Assembly (NCBI RefSeq): GCF_029914245.1
Contig: NZ_JARYZI010000001.1
Location: 310,001 to 374,000 of the forward strand
Direction of reading: 5' to 3'
DNA from: Fusibacter bizertensis
GTDB taxonomy: Bacteria > Bacillota > Clostridia > Peptostreptococcales > Acidaminobacteraceae
Length of the DNA stretch: 64,000 nt
Shown here: positions 26,658 to 34,806 of the stretch, one piece after another
Numbering within the stretch: position 1 is the stretch's first letter
Layout of the letters: every line of letters begins with the position of its first letter
Program-made: the position numbers and the translations under genes
The notes under the pieces: model-generated
The model's input: the letters and a program-made list of their open reading frames with translations, nothing else
Database searches by the model: none
Told to the model about the DNA's origin: nothing

Positions 26658-28751
26658 TTATAACAACTCGATTTGATACTTAGTACATTGAACCCCGGTT
26701 AAGTCTTCACTCAAAGTATCCGGTTGGTTTACCCCAGCATAAAGTGTAAATTTTTTACTATCTACATAACGTCTACCCTCTTGATCTACTATATCAAAAG
26801 CATCTTTGGAAATAGTGATTTTCACTTCAACTGACTCACCTTTTTTTATATGAATTCTTTTAAATCCACACAATTTATGGTTTCTTACTGCCCACTTTGA
26901 AGTTTCATCACTTATATACAGTTGAATGACTTCATCAGTGTCATAGTTACCGATGTTTTCCACCAATACATTTGCAGTATTAGTCACACTATTATAGTCT
27001 AAACTTTTACATACCACTTTGGAATATGTTAGTCCATATCCAAATGGATATAAAACATTATTTTCTAAATATCTATAGGTACGATTTTTCATACTATAGT
27101 CTTCAAAATCTGGTAAGAGATCTGCATTTTCATAAAACGTTACAGGCAACTTACCTGAAGGAGATACTTCACCAAATAGGATATTAGCAAGTGCTTTGCC
27201 ACCTAATTGACCAGGATACCATGCTTGTATAATTGCATCTGCAGTATTTCCTAATGGATTGAGCGAACTGCCAGAAGCCATCACAATTATAGTAGGTTTA
27301 TTTACCGCCAACACTTTACTTACCAAAGTTCTTTGACTTCTCGGTAAGTATAAGTCACTTTTATCACCAGCAGCAAAAGCATTTCCAGTATCACCTTCTT
27401 CTCCTTCGATCGTTGCATCTAACCCCACACACAACACAACGATATCCGAATGTTCCGCGACTGCAATAGCTTCTGCATAACTATCACCAGGTTCCCCCAG
27501 CGGTTGTATCGTTTCTTTAAAAAGATGGCTGCCTTCAGAATAGTAAGTTCTGCCATCAAATGCTTCTCTGATTCCATCTAGGAAAGTTTTATATTCATCA
27601 CAGGTGCCATAATAGTTTCCACGAAGGGCATCTAAGCTCGCTGCATTAGGTCCAATGACACCAATTGACTTATACTTTGAGCGGTCTATTGGCAACAAAC
27701 CATTGTTTTTAAGAAGTACCATTGATTTTTCTGCACATTCCCTAGAGAATTGTTTGTGTTCATGAGAACTTACGACATCATATCCAATTTCATCATACTC
27801 ACAAGATTCATCAAACATCCCCAGTTTAACCCTTGTTCTCATCAACCTTATTGCTGAATCAGTTGCATAGTCTTCAGAAACAAGTCCAGCTTTGATTGCT
27901 GACAAAAGATATTCATAAGTATCACCACAGTTACAGTCACATCCTAATTTTAAAGCTAGTGCAGCTGATTCTTCTGGTGTGCTTGTAATCATATGCTTCG
28001 TATGAAAATCCCGAATTGCCCAGCAGTCAGATACAAAGTGACCTTTAAATCCCCACTGAGCCAGTTTTCCAGTTAAAAACTCACTTGCACATGCTGGTTC
28101 TCCATTTACACGATTATATGCGCCCATAACACTTTCTACATTGGCTTCCTTCACAAGCGCTTCAAATGCTGGCAAGTAAGTTTCGTTCATATCTTTTTTT
28201 CCAACTTCGGCATCAAACTCATGTCTTAGCCCTTCAGGTCCACTGTGACAAGCAAAATGTTTTGCACAAGCTGAAGTTTTTAATACTTCCTTATCTCCTT
28301 GAAGCCCTTCTACAAATGCAATTCCTAGTCTCGAAGTTAGAAAAGGACATTCGCCATATGTCTCTTGACCTCTTCCCCAACGTGGGTCTCTAAAAATATT
28401 TATGTTCGGTGACCAAATTGTCAACCCCTTATAGATACCATTGTCGTTATTCTTAATGTTTTGATTGTATTTAGCACGCGCTTCAGTTGAACAAATCTCT
28501 GCGACACGTTTCATTGTTTGATCATCAAAGATTGCAGCAAGACCTATTGCTTGTGGAAACATCGTTGCTGTACCAGCTCTTGCTACGCCATGTAAAGATT
28601 CATTCCACCAATTATATTTGGTAACACCTAAACGCTCAACTGCTGATGCGCTATGACTTAATTGTCCTACTTTTTCTTCAACTGTCATTTTGGAAACTAA
28701 ATCTTCCGCTCTTTCTTGGGCGCTAAGTGTCCTTATTTTGTATTTATCCAT
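26658..28751 (-). CDS. GH3 beta-xylosidase/beta-glucosidase
   Basis: 697 residues: TIM barrel, alpha/beta sandwich and a C-terminal fibronectin-III-like domain. The nucleophile is D242 in GHFVSDCWAIRDF; the SDCWA form is typical of GH3 beta-xylosidases, and WSPNINIFRDPRWGRGQETYGE is a family signature. There is no signal peptide, so it cleaves imported oligosaccharides. It is upstream of the binding protein, permeases and xylA-xylR-xylB, consistent with xylo-oligosaccharide breakdown. Its promoter carries two LacI-type operators. The family is certain; xylosidase specificity is probable. Confidence 0.9.
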   Translation of the reverse strand: MDKYKIRTLSAQERAEDLVSKMTVEEKVGQLSHSASAVERLGVTKYNWWNESLHGVARAGTATMFPQAIGLAAIFDDQTMKRVAEICSTEARAKYNQNIKNNDNGIYKGLTIWSPNINIFRDPRWGRGQETYGECPFLTSRLGIAFVEGLQGDKEVLKTSACAKHFACHSGPEGLRHEFDAEVGKKDMNETYLPAFEALVKEANVESVMGAYNRVNGEPACASEFLTGKLAQWGFKGHFVSDCWAIRDFHTKHMITSTPEESAALALKLGCDCNCGDTYEYLLSAIKAGLVSEDYATDSAIRLMRTRVKLGMFDESCEYDEIGYDVVSSHEHKQFSRECAEKSMVLLKNNGLLPIDRSKYKSIGVIGPNAASLDALRGNYYGTCDEYKTFLDGIREAFDGRTYYSEGSHLFKETIQPLGEPGDSYAEAIAVAEHSDIVVLCVGLDATIEGEEGDTGNAFAAGDKSDLYLPRSQRTLVSKVLAVNKPTIIVMASGSSLNPLGNTADAIIQAWYPGQLGGKALANILFGEVSPSGKLPVTFYENADLLPDFEDYSMKNRTYRYLENNVLYPFGYGLTYSKVVCKSLDYNSVTNTANVLVENIGNYDTDEVIQLYISDETSKWAVRNHKLCGFKRIHIKKGESVEVKITISKDAFDIVDQEGRRYVDSKKFTLYAGVNQPDTLSEDLTGVQCTKYQIELL

Positions 28752-28838
28752 TCAGCAAATCCTCTCACTCTCATTGTGTTGTTACTCTATCTGCCTATAT
28801 AGTTTCTACAATTACTGAATCTATAAATTAAGAAATAC

Positions 28839-28852
28839 CGAAACCGCTTTCG
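28839..28852. promoter_or_regulatory. LacI-type operator, second copy at the GH3 promoter
   Basis: CGAAACCGCTTTCG, a dyad around a central CG. It is identical to the site at 31306-31319 and lies about 80 bases into the GH3 leader. Confidence 0.7.
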
Positions 28853-28916
28853 TATAAATTTAAAAAAAATATCAGAAATTACATTGAAACATCTCTATTA
28901 AGCAACTTTTTTGTTT

Positions 28917-28930
28917 CGAAATCGCTTTCG
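28917..28930. promoter_or_regulatory. LacI-type operator at the GH3 transcription start
   Basis: CGAAATCGCTTTCG, one base different from the two other sites. It lies 8 bases downstream of the -10 element, at the expected start of transcription. Confidence 0.75.
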
Positions 28931-28938
28931 TTAATAAA

Positions 28939-28967
28939 ATTATACTTCCATTTTTTTAACAGGTCAA
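28939..28967 (-). promoter_or_regulatory. GH3 beta-xylosidase promoter
   Basis: Minus strand TTGACC, 17-base spacer, TATAAT, giving a leader of about 180 bases. Confidence 0.8.
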
Positions 28968-29027
28968 CAAAAAAATCACTCTAATTGTATTTATTTTTAT
29001 TTTTGATACAAAAAAAACACGACTGGC

Positions 29028-29056
29028 TTGACACTATTTTCAAACAGCAGTATGAT
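29028..29056 (+). promoter_or_regulatory. Aldose 1-epimerase promoter
   Basis: TTGACA, 17-base spacer, TATGAT, divergent from the GH3 promoter. Confidence 0.85.
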
Positions 29057-29107
29057 GTCCATATTATTTTCAGTTATAATTCTAGTAGTTGATAAGGAGT
29101 AGTTAAA

Positions 29108-30085
29108 ATGACAAAAGTCGAGAAATTTATATTAAAAAGTAAAAGTGGTTTTAGTGTTGAAGTTCTAAATTTAGGCGGAATAATCACAAAAATAATGGCG
29201 CAAGATAAACATGGGAACCGTAAAAATGTCGTTTTGAGTTACGATGATTTTGAGGATTATAAAGCCAATCCCTTATTCTTAGGTTGCTTTGTTGGACCAG
29301 TTGCCGGAAGAACTAAAGACGGTATTCTGTCAATAGATCAAGAAGTCCAGAAATTAGATATAAGTTGTCATCCAAATAGTCTACATTCTTGTAAAGATGG
29401 ACTTCATAATGTACTTTGGAGCGTTGAATCACATACGATTGACCAATTAGTTCTATCTTATAAAGTTCAAAGTGCTTACTGTAAACTATCATACAAAATC
29501 ACATATTCAGTTTCTGATGAAAAACTCAATATAGACTATTATGCAACCAGCGATCATAAAACATATTTGTCTTTAACAAATCACAGTTATTTTAACCTCT
29601 CCGGCGATTATAACAGCACTATTTTAAATCACACTTTAAAACTGAACTGTACACATCTAGCAAGATTAGATGATGAAAGTCTTCCTGTGGAGTTAGTAGA
29701 ATTGGATAAATCTTCTACAGACTTTATAACCGAAAAGCGATTATATGATGTCGTCACCAGTGATACGCCAGATATAAAAAAAGCATCTGGAATAGACCAT
29801 CCTTTTAAGTGTGGCGATGAAAACAAAATTGCGGTTCTAAAAGAGCCAATATCTGGTCGTATAATGAAAGTATCTACGACGCAACCATACGTGATCATAT
29901 ACAGTGGTAATTTTCTTCATACAGCACAAAGTGGTTCTGGAAAAAAACTCACTCAATATTCTGGTATTTGTTTCGAAACGCAAGACTTACCAAACATTCT
30001 TAGCAACAGACTTGATTCGATTACGTATGTTACACCTGAGTCCCCTTACAAACATAGTACTTCTTTTGATTTTTCTATCTTGTAA
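29108..30085 (+). CDS. galM: Aldose 1-epimerase (GalM family)
   Basis: 325 residues, slightly shorter than typical GalM. It interconverts alpha and beta anomers of aldoses so that isomerases and kinases get the right form. Visible family features are the N-terminal NLGGIITKI, GPVAGR, NHSYFNLSG (catalytic His), GIDHPFK and the C-terminal ICFETQDLPN with the catalytic Glu. The ribosome binding site is AAGGAG. It is divergent from the GH3 gene and ends at a shared bidirectional terminator. It probably serves xylose or galactose use by the flanking operons. Confidence 0.88.
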   Translation: MTKVEKFILKSKSGFSVEVLNLGGIITKIMAQDKHGNRKNVVLSYDDFEDYKANPLFLGCFVGPVAGRTKDGILSIDQEVQKLDISCHPNSLHSCKDGLHNVLWSVESHTIDQLVLSYKVQSAYCKLSYKITYSVSDEKLNIDYYATSDHKTYLSLTNHSYFNLSGDYNSTILNHTLKLNCTHLARLDDESLPVELVELDKSSTDFITEKRLYDVVTSDTPDIKKASGIDHPFKCGDENKIAVLKEPISGRIMKVSTTQPYVIIYSGNFLHTAQSGSGKKLTQYSGICFETQDLPNILSNRLDSITYVTPESPYKHSTSFDFSIL

Positions 30086-30145
30086 GTAACCAATTTCAAC
30101 CTTAATCGATATAAATGCAAACACATCAAACACTTCGACTTAAAA

Positions 30146-30181
30146 AAAAGCAGCCATATAAACTATCATATGGCTGCTTTT
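30146..30181. terminator. Bidirectional terminator between galM and the LacI gene
   Basis: AAAAGCAGCCATAT pairs perfectly with ATATGGCTGCTTTT around eight bases, with A/T runs on both flanks; it serves converging genes. Confidence 0.88.
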
Positions 30182-30203
30182 GTTAATATATAACTATATC
30201 GTC

Positions 30204-31268
30204 TTACAAGTTACTCTTTGTTTTTTTGATGCGTTCGATTAATTTATGATCTTCTGCTTTGTTCCTAGGTTGCTTACAAGTTCCACCTTCAATGAGCTCA
30301 ACACCTATAGTGATTACTGAATTATCGTTGGTTTTAGCCTCTAACATCTGTATACATTTAAGTGATGCTTCTTTCCCCAATCTTGACGTATTTTGTTTGA
30401 TCGTAGTTAATCTAGGGTAAACCATTTCACCAATCTCAACACCATCAAAACCAGCTACAGAGATATCTTCAGGCACTTTGATACCATGTGATCTAAGGGC
30501 GTTAATCCCCCATATTGCAGAGTAATCATCTGGAAAAATTATCGCAGTTGGAACATATTTACGTTTTAATATGATCTCTACTGCATCGACGTTATCATTT
30601 TTTTCTCCATATTTCGATTCAACCAACATATCTTCATAGAAAGTTATACCCTCTTCATCTAGTGCTTTTTTGAAACCCCTTATACGCTCTTGAGTAACAA
30701 AAACTTCATGACCATAAACGTACATAATGTCTCGATGACCAAGAGAGATGAGGTATTTAGTCATCTGATATAATCCTTTGTAATTATCAGACATAATTGA
30801 ACTGATATTATTAGACAAATAATCAATTGCAACAACTGAAAGGTCACTTGCCATAAGCTCTTGAACTTGTTCCTCTTCAAACTCAATACAAGCGATGACC
30901 ACACCATCAATCTTTCGTCTATTACAGTGTTCAAGATATGACATTTCATCATCACCTAAATTCTTTGAAATAAAGGTTATATCATATCCTTTTTCTTCTG
31001 CTTGCTCTTTAACACCTTGTAATACCTGTGAAAAAAAGTAATGTGTCAATCCACTATGACTTTTATCTTCAAACAAAACACCTATATTCCAAGTTTTGTT
31101 TGTACTTAAGGCCCTTGCTTGTAAATTTGGGACAAATCCCAACTCTTTTGCTTTTTTCAATATGCGTTCTTTAGTTTTAGCGCTTACATCAGGATAATTG
31201 TTTAGTGCTTTCGACACTGTAGAACTAGAACATCCACAAGCATTTGCTATATCGTATATTGTAACCAT
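30204..31268 (-). CDS. LacI family transcriptional repressor
   Basis: 354 residues. The N-terminal LacI helix-turn-helix is TIYDIANACGCSSSTVSKAL, with hinge helix NLQARALSTNKT; a periplasmic-binding-protein-like sugar domain follows (GFDGVEIGEMVYPRLTTIKQ). A CGAAACCGCTTTCG operator sits at its own promoter, and two near-identical sites sit at the GH3 promoter, so it probably represses itself and beta-xyloside use. The ribosome binding site is AGGAGGG. The inducer is unknown, most likely a sugar from xylan or beta-glucan. Confidence 0.92.
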   Translation of the reverse strand: MVTIYDIANACGCSSSTVSKALNNYPDVSAKTKERILKKAKELGFVPNLQARALSTNKTWNIGVLFEDKSHSGLTHYFFSQVLQGVKEQAEEKGYDITFISKNLGDDEMSYLEHCNRRKIDGVVIACIEFEEEQVQELMASDLSVVAIDYLSNNISSIMSDNYKGLYQMTKYLISLGHRDIMYVYGHEVFVTQERIRGFKKALDEEGITFYEDMLVESKYGEKNDNVDAVEIILKRKYVPTAIIFPDDYSAIWGINALRSHGIKVPEDISVAGFDGVEIGEMVYPRLTTIKQNTSRLGKEASLKCIQMLEAKTNDNSVITIGVELIEGGTCKQPRNKAEDHKLIERIKKTKSNL

Positions 31269-31305
31269 TAAGGTCTACCCTCCTGAATAACATCGACTAA
31301 TGTTT

Positions 31306-31319
31306 CGAAACCGCTTTCG
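31306..31319. promoter_or_regulatory. LacI-type operator at the LacI gene promoter
   Basis: CGAAACCGCTTTCG, identical to the site at 28839-28852, directly downstream of the -10 element. Confidence 0.75.
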
Positions 31320-31327
31320 ACAACATA

Positions 31328-31357
31328 ATCATATCACTTTGTTAATTATCAAGTCAA
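31328..31357 (-). promoter_or_regulatory. Promoter of the LacI gene
   Basis: Minus strand TTGACT, 18-base spacer, TATGAT, followed by the operator. Confidence 0.65.
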
Positions 31358-31375
31358 CTAAAGAAAGCACAAAAT

Positions 31376-32272
31376 TTATTTATATTTGTTAATCAAATGA
31401 TAAACTGCTCCTATCAAGTTTGCATCCGCGCCACATGCACATATAGCTACATTTGGACGTGACATGAATCCAAATAATTGTTCATATAATTTGTCAAACT
31501 CAAGTTCAATATTTTTTACAAAATCAGGTCTATTGCTTATAGCACCACCAATCAATATCAACTCTGGATCATAGACGTGTTGAATATTATGGAGTCCATA
31601 TGCAAACATCTTGAAAAAGTGATCAATACTCTCTTGTGCCTTTATATCACCACTTTCAGCTAGCTCAAATACAAGCTTTCCATTTAAAGATTTAACTTCT
31701 TTGTTTGTTTTGCTGGCATAATTTTTAACTAAAGATAATGTAGATCCATTGGCACTCCAAATTATAGGCGTTCCATCCGATTCATATCCATTGATAATAA
31801 AGCCGAACTCACCAGCAAACCTTCGATTTCCACTGTAGATTTTTTTATCAAGGACTACTGCGCCACCAATTCCAGAGCCACACACCACTAAAGCAATATC
31901 ATTAACATCTTTTGCTCTGCCAATCCAGACCTCGGCAAGTGCAGCACAATTGCCATCATTATCTGCTGAATACGGTAAATTATACTTTTCCCCTAGGTCT
32001 TTAGATGGATTCGTGCCGTTGATATAGATAAGTGCACCTTCACTTAAAGCTTCACCCGTTTTAGCATCTGTCACACAAGGCTGGCTCATTGCAATGCCGT
32101 CTATTGGTGAAATCGCCATTGCCCAATTCACAATTGTTGTTAACTCACTGATTAAGTCGTCATAATTTGTCATTGGTGTCGGTGTACTTGTTTTCTCAAG
32201 AATCATTCCTTCAGAATTTACAATTGCAGCCTTAATCGCAGAACCGCCAATATCTATCGCTATATAGTTCAT
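31376..32272 (-). CDS. ROK-family sugar kinase, probable beta-glucoside kinase
   Basis: 298 residues. The N-terminal phosphate loop is AIDIGGSAIKAA and the catalytic Asp lies in SADNDGNCAALAE; GSGIGGAV and AGEFGF are ROK motifs. It lacks the CxCGxxGC zinc motif of glucokinase-type ROK proteins and has no helix-turn-helix. It starts seven bases after the GH1 gene, whose product carries a 6-phosphoglycoside signature. This suggests ATP-dependent phosphorylation of an imported beta-glycoside, as in the known BglK enzymes. The substrate is inferred. Confidence 0.8.
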   Translation of the reverse strand: MNYIAIDIGGSAIKAAIVNSEGMILEKTSTPTPMTNYDDLISELTTIVNWAMAISPIDGIAMSQPCVTDAKTGEALSEGALIYINGTNPSKDLGEKYNLPYSADNDGNCAALAEVWIGRAKDVNDIALVVCGSGIGGAVVLDKKIYSGNRRFAGEFGFIINGYESDGTPIIWSANGSTLSLVKNYASKTNKEVKSLNGKLVFELAESGDIKAQESIDHFFKMFAYGLHNIQHVYDPELILIGGAISNRPDFVKNIELEFDKLYEQLFGFMSRPNVAICACGADANLIGAVYHLINKYK

Positions 32273-32279
32273 CTTTCAC

Positions 32280-33695
32280 CTACACCTCTTTACCATTAGT
32301 TTCTATTACTTTTTGATACCACTGAAATGATTTTTTCTTTGTTCTAGACAGATTTCCAGACTCAAAATCTATATGAACAAACCCATATCTTTTTTTGAAA
32401 CCATTTAACCAACTTAAAAGATCTGTAAAAGACCAAGTACAATAAGCAAGTAAATCTACACCATTTGCAACAGCTTCTTCACATGCGAGTACATGTTTAC
32501 GAAGAAAATCGATTCTGTAATCATCATCAATTTTACCTTCTGGTGTAACTACATCGTATGCACCAAGACCGTTTTCGCTGATAATGATAGGTAAGTCATA
32601 GCGCTCTTTTAAAATCTCTAATCCATATTTCAAACCTGCTGGGTCTATCGCCCAATCCCAATCAGTGTATTCTAAATCGTTATTTCTAACCTGTTTGTAA
32701 AGTCCGGGTACGCCACTTTCAGATTGCGTTCCTTTTTTACCAGTGGTATTCATCCCACTAAAACCAACACCATCTTCTGGATTGCCTGCAACCGTAGCAG
32801 TTTGATAGTAGTTTATACCGATAAAATCACATAATGATGCAGCTTTTTTCATCACCTCTAAATCCATTTTACTCACTTCAGGCATTACACCTTTTTTTGA
32901 ATAATATGCAATAGCCTCTTTGGGATACTCACCTTTGTAATAACTATCTAAATACCATAGAGACCCTGTTGCATCAAACATCTCTTTTGCTTTTAAATCT
33001 TCAGGTTGATTTGTTGCTGCATAAGAAGGCGTGTATGCGATGCTAGAGCCAATCATTCCAGTGTATCCAGCTTCTTTATACGCTAGAACTGTATATGCAT
33101 GTGCAAGCACGGTATGGTGAAACGCATTTAAATATATCGCCTCATCTTGAATGCCTGGTGGGTGTACTTTTAACATATATGCCAAAGATGTGAATATATT
33201 TGGTTCATTCATTACAATCCAGTGTTTTACACGGTCGCTAAAATGTTCAAAACAAACTTTGCTGTAATTTACAAAATCTTCGATTACTTCTCTAGATTCC
33301 CATCCTCTATATTTATCTTGAAGCACTTGAGGTAAATCCCAATGATAAAGCGTAACCATTGGTACAATATCATTTGCTATAAGTTCATCAATTAAATCAC
33401 TATAAAAGTCGATCCCCTCTTGATTAATCATACCTGTACCTTTTGGCAAAATTCTTGGCCATGAAATTGAAAATCGATATGTTTTAAGGCCCATTTCTTT
33501 CATCAAAGCCACATCTTCTTTAAATCTATAATAATGGTTACAAGCAATATCACCATTGGTGCCTTCATATGTTTTCCCTGGAATGTGCGCCCACAAATCC
33601 CATATTGACAAGCCTTTACCCGCTTCGTTATATGCACCTTCAATTTGATATGCGGCTGATGCTGATCCCCATAAGAAATCTTTTTTAAAACTCAT
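32280..33695 (-). CDS. GH1 6-phospho-beta-glycosidase
   Basis: 471 residues, normal for GH1. The acid/base Glu is in WIVMNEPNIF and the nucleophile in IISENGLG. The phosphate-binding signature is S428, K435 and Y437 in SWLNGFKKRYG, the same numbering as the 6-phospho-beta-galactosidase LacG; plain beta-glucosidases have Glu-Trp there. Trp429, as in LacG, hints at activity on galactosides too. The partner kinase gene follows, and no PTS genes are in the window. The ribosome binding site is TAGGAGGC. GH1 is certain; the phosphorylated substrate is strongly suggested. Confidence 0.9.
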   Translation of the reverse strand: MSFKKDFLWGSASAAYQIEGAYNEAGKGLSIWDLWAHIPGKTYEGTNGDIACNHYYRFKEDVALMKEMGLKTYRFSISWPRILPKGTGMINQEGIDFYSDLIDELIANDIVPMVTLYHWDLPQVLQDKYRGWESREVIEDFVNYSKVCFEHFSDRVKHWIVMNEPNIFTSLAYMLKVHPPGIQDEAIYLNAFHHTVLAHAYTVLAYKEAGYTGMIGSSIAYTPSYAATNQPEDLKAKEMFDATGSLWYLDSYYKGEYPKEAIAYYSKKGVMPEVSKMDLEVMKKAASLCDFIGINYYQTATVAGNPEDGVGFSGMNTTGKKGTQSESGVPGLYKQVRNNDLEYTDWDWAIDPAGLKYGLEILKERYDLPIIISENGLGAYDVVTPEGKIDDDYRIDFLRKHVLACEEAVANGVDLLAYCTWSFTDLLSWLNGFKKRYGFVHIDFESGNLSRTKKKSFQWYQKVIETNGKEV

Positions 33696-33720
33696 GTTTG
33701 CCTCCTATAATTTTATAGCA

Positions 33721-33743
33721 AATAAAAAGTCCCTTAGGGACTT
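33721..33743 (-). terminator. Terminator hairpin between the PucR-like gene and GH1
   Basis: AAGTCCC-TTA-GGGACTT followed on the minus strand by TTTTATT. It ends only 25 bases before the GH1 start codon. Confidence 0.75.
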
Positions 33744-34635
33744 AGTTAATCTTATCTCCAAGATAGCTTAAGTAATAGTTAATCGCATCATTAAATTTAC
33801 GGATATCATAGCCCGTGATACTTTCTAGTTTATTAAGCCTATAGATAAGCGTATTTCTATGAATGAATAACTCATTTGCAGTTTCAGTAATATTGAGGTT
33901 GTTATCGAAAAAATATATTGCCGTTTGTTCGAGTTCCGCATCTCCAACCGGTCTCACATGATGTTTCATGATTCCTTGCATAAACATATCATGTTCTACA
34001 TCTTGACCCAAATTAGCACGTTTTAGTTGCCTAACTAGCATAGGAAAAAGAAGCGCTTCATATGTGATGACTTGTGCTTTTTGTTTGACAAGTTGAGCCA
34101 ACTCAGTCAACTCAATTAATTGTAGATATGCACCGTGTAGTTCTGATGGTTGTGTAACCGTATTGCCTATAATAACCTTTGCACGCGTTAAAGCTTCAGA
34201 CTCTAACATACCTAACAACTCATAGGGCGAAATGCTGTTTCTAGTTACAAAGACTACACTTTCTTGTTTACTTATAGCCACAATTCGGTCTGTTCCAAAT
34301 GAGGAATTTAAAATTTCATAAACATCCTCGTGATTTTCTTTATACTGAATACGCCATAGATTTAGTGGATACTTTTGAGTTTTAAGATTTTCCTTATAAC
34401 CATTGGGATCAAGCAATAAATTCACTTCTGCATCTAGCGCAAGACTTAAATCCTTTTCAATCCATTTTTGCACAAAAGTTATCTCTAGTTCAGTAAGTGC
34501 GCGATGAATAAGTAGATCACTTTCACTTTCTGTGCGTATTAAAGTTTGATTTTTATTAGGTTTCACCTGTTTTTTCTTGACCAATTCTATCTTACAATCT
34601 AGAATCGATTTTAATTCTTGATATAGTGGTTTCAT
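33742..34635 (-). CDS. PucR/CdaR-type transcriptional regulator
   Basis: 297 residues from ATG 34635, preceded by GGAGAG; the longer frame to 34659 contains that site. The C-terminus has the PucR-type helix-turn-helix (ETANELFIHRNTLIYRLNKLESITGYDIRKFNDAINYYLS is the whole region; NTLIYRLNKLE is the hallmark). The middle part resembles a degenerate GGDEF-like CdaR domain. Such regulators activate sugar-acid, purine or sugar genes. It probably controls the GH1-kinase pair or the ATPase gene beside it; the ligand is unknown. Confidence 0.8.
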   Translation of the reverse strand: MKPLYQELKSILDCKIELVKKKQVKPNKNQTLIRTESESDLLIHRALTELEITFVQKWIEKDLSLALDAEVNLLLDPNGYKENLKTQKYPLNLWRIQYKENHEDVYEILNSSFGTDRIVAISKQESVVFVTRNSISPYELLGMLESEALTRAKVIIGNTVTQPSELHGAYLQLIELTELAQLVKQKAQVITYEALLFPMLVRQLKRANLGQDVEHDMFMQGIMKHHVRPVGDAELEQTAIYFFDNNLNITETANELFIHRNTLIYRLNKLESITGYDIRKFNDAINYYLSYLGDKIN

Positions 34636-34741
34636 AATGTTATCTCTCCAATAGTGCAATTTAGTGTAAAGTTATTATTTTAATCTTATCATATCCATTG
34701 TATTCTTGGAGAATTTTTTCTCACTTCAATATAAGATGGGG

Positions 34742-34772
34742 AAAAGGACAGACATCAAATGACTGCCCTTTT
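34742..34772 (-). terminator. Terminator of the MsmK gene
   Basis: On the minus strand AAAGGGCAG pairs with CTGTCCTTT (one G-U pair) around an 11-base loop, ending in TTTT. Confidence 0.6.
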
Positions 34773-34806
34773 TCAAGGTTTTACACATTATTTATATGAA
34801 GGAGTT

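Noticed and set aside
28839-31319. CGAAA-n-CG-n-TTTCG sites as CcpA cre elements
   Set aside because: The flanks differ from the TG...CA ends of the cre consensus and the sites cluster at the LacI gene and one target; a dedicated LacI operator fits better, though CcpA cannot be fully excluded.
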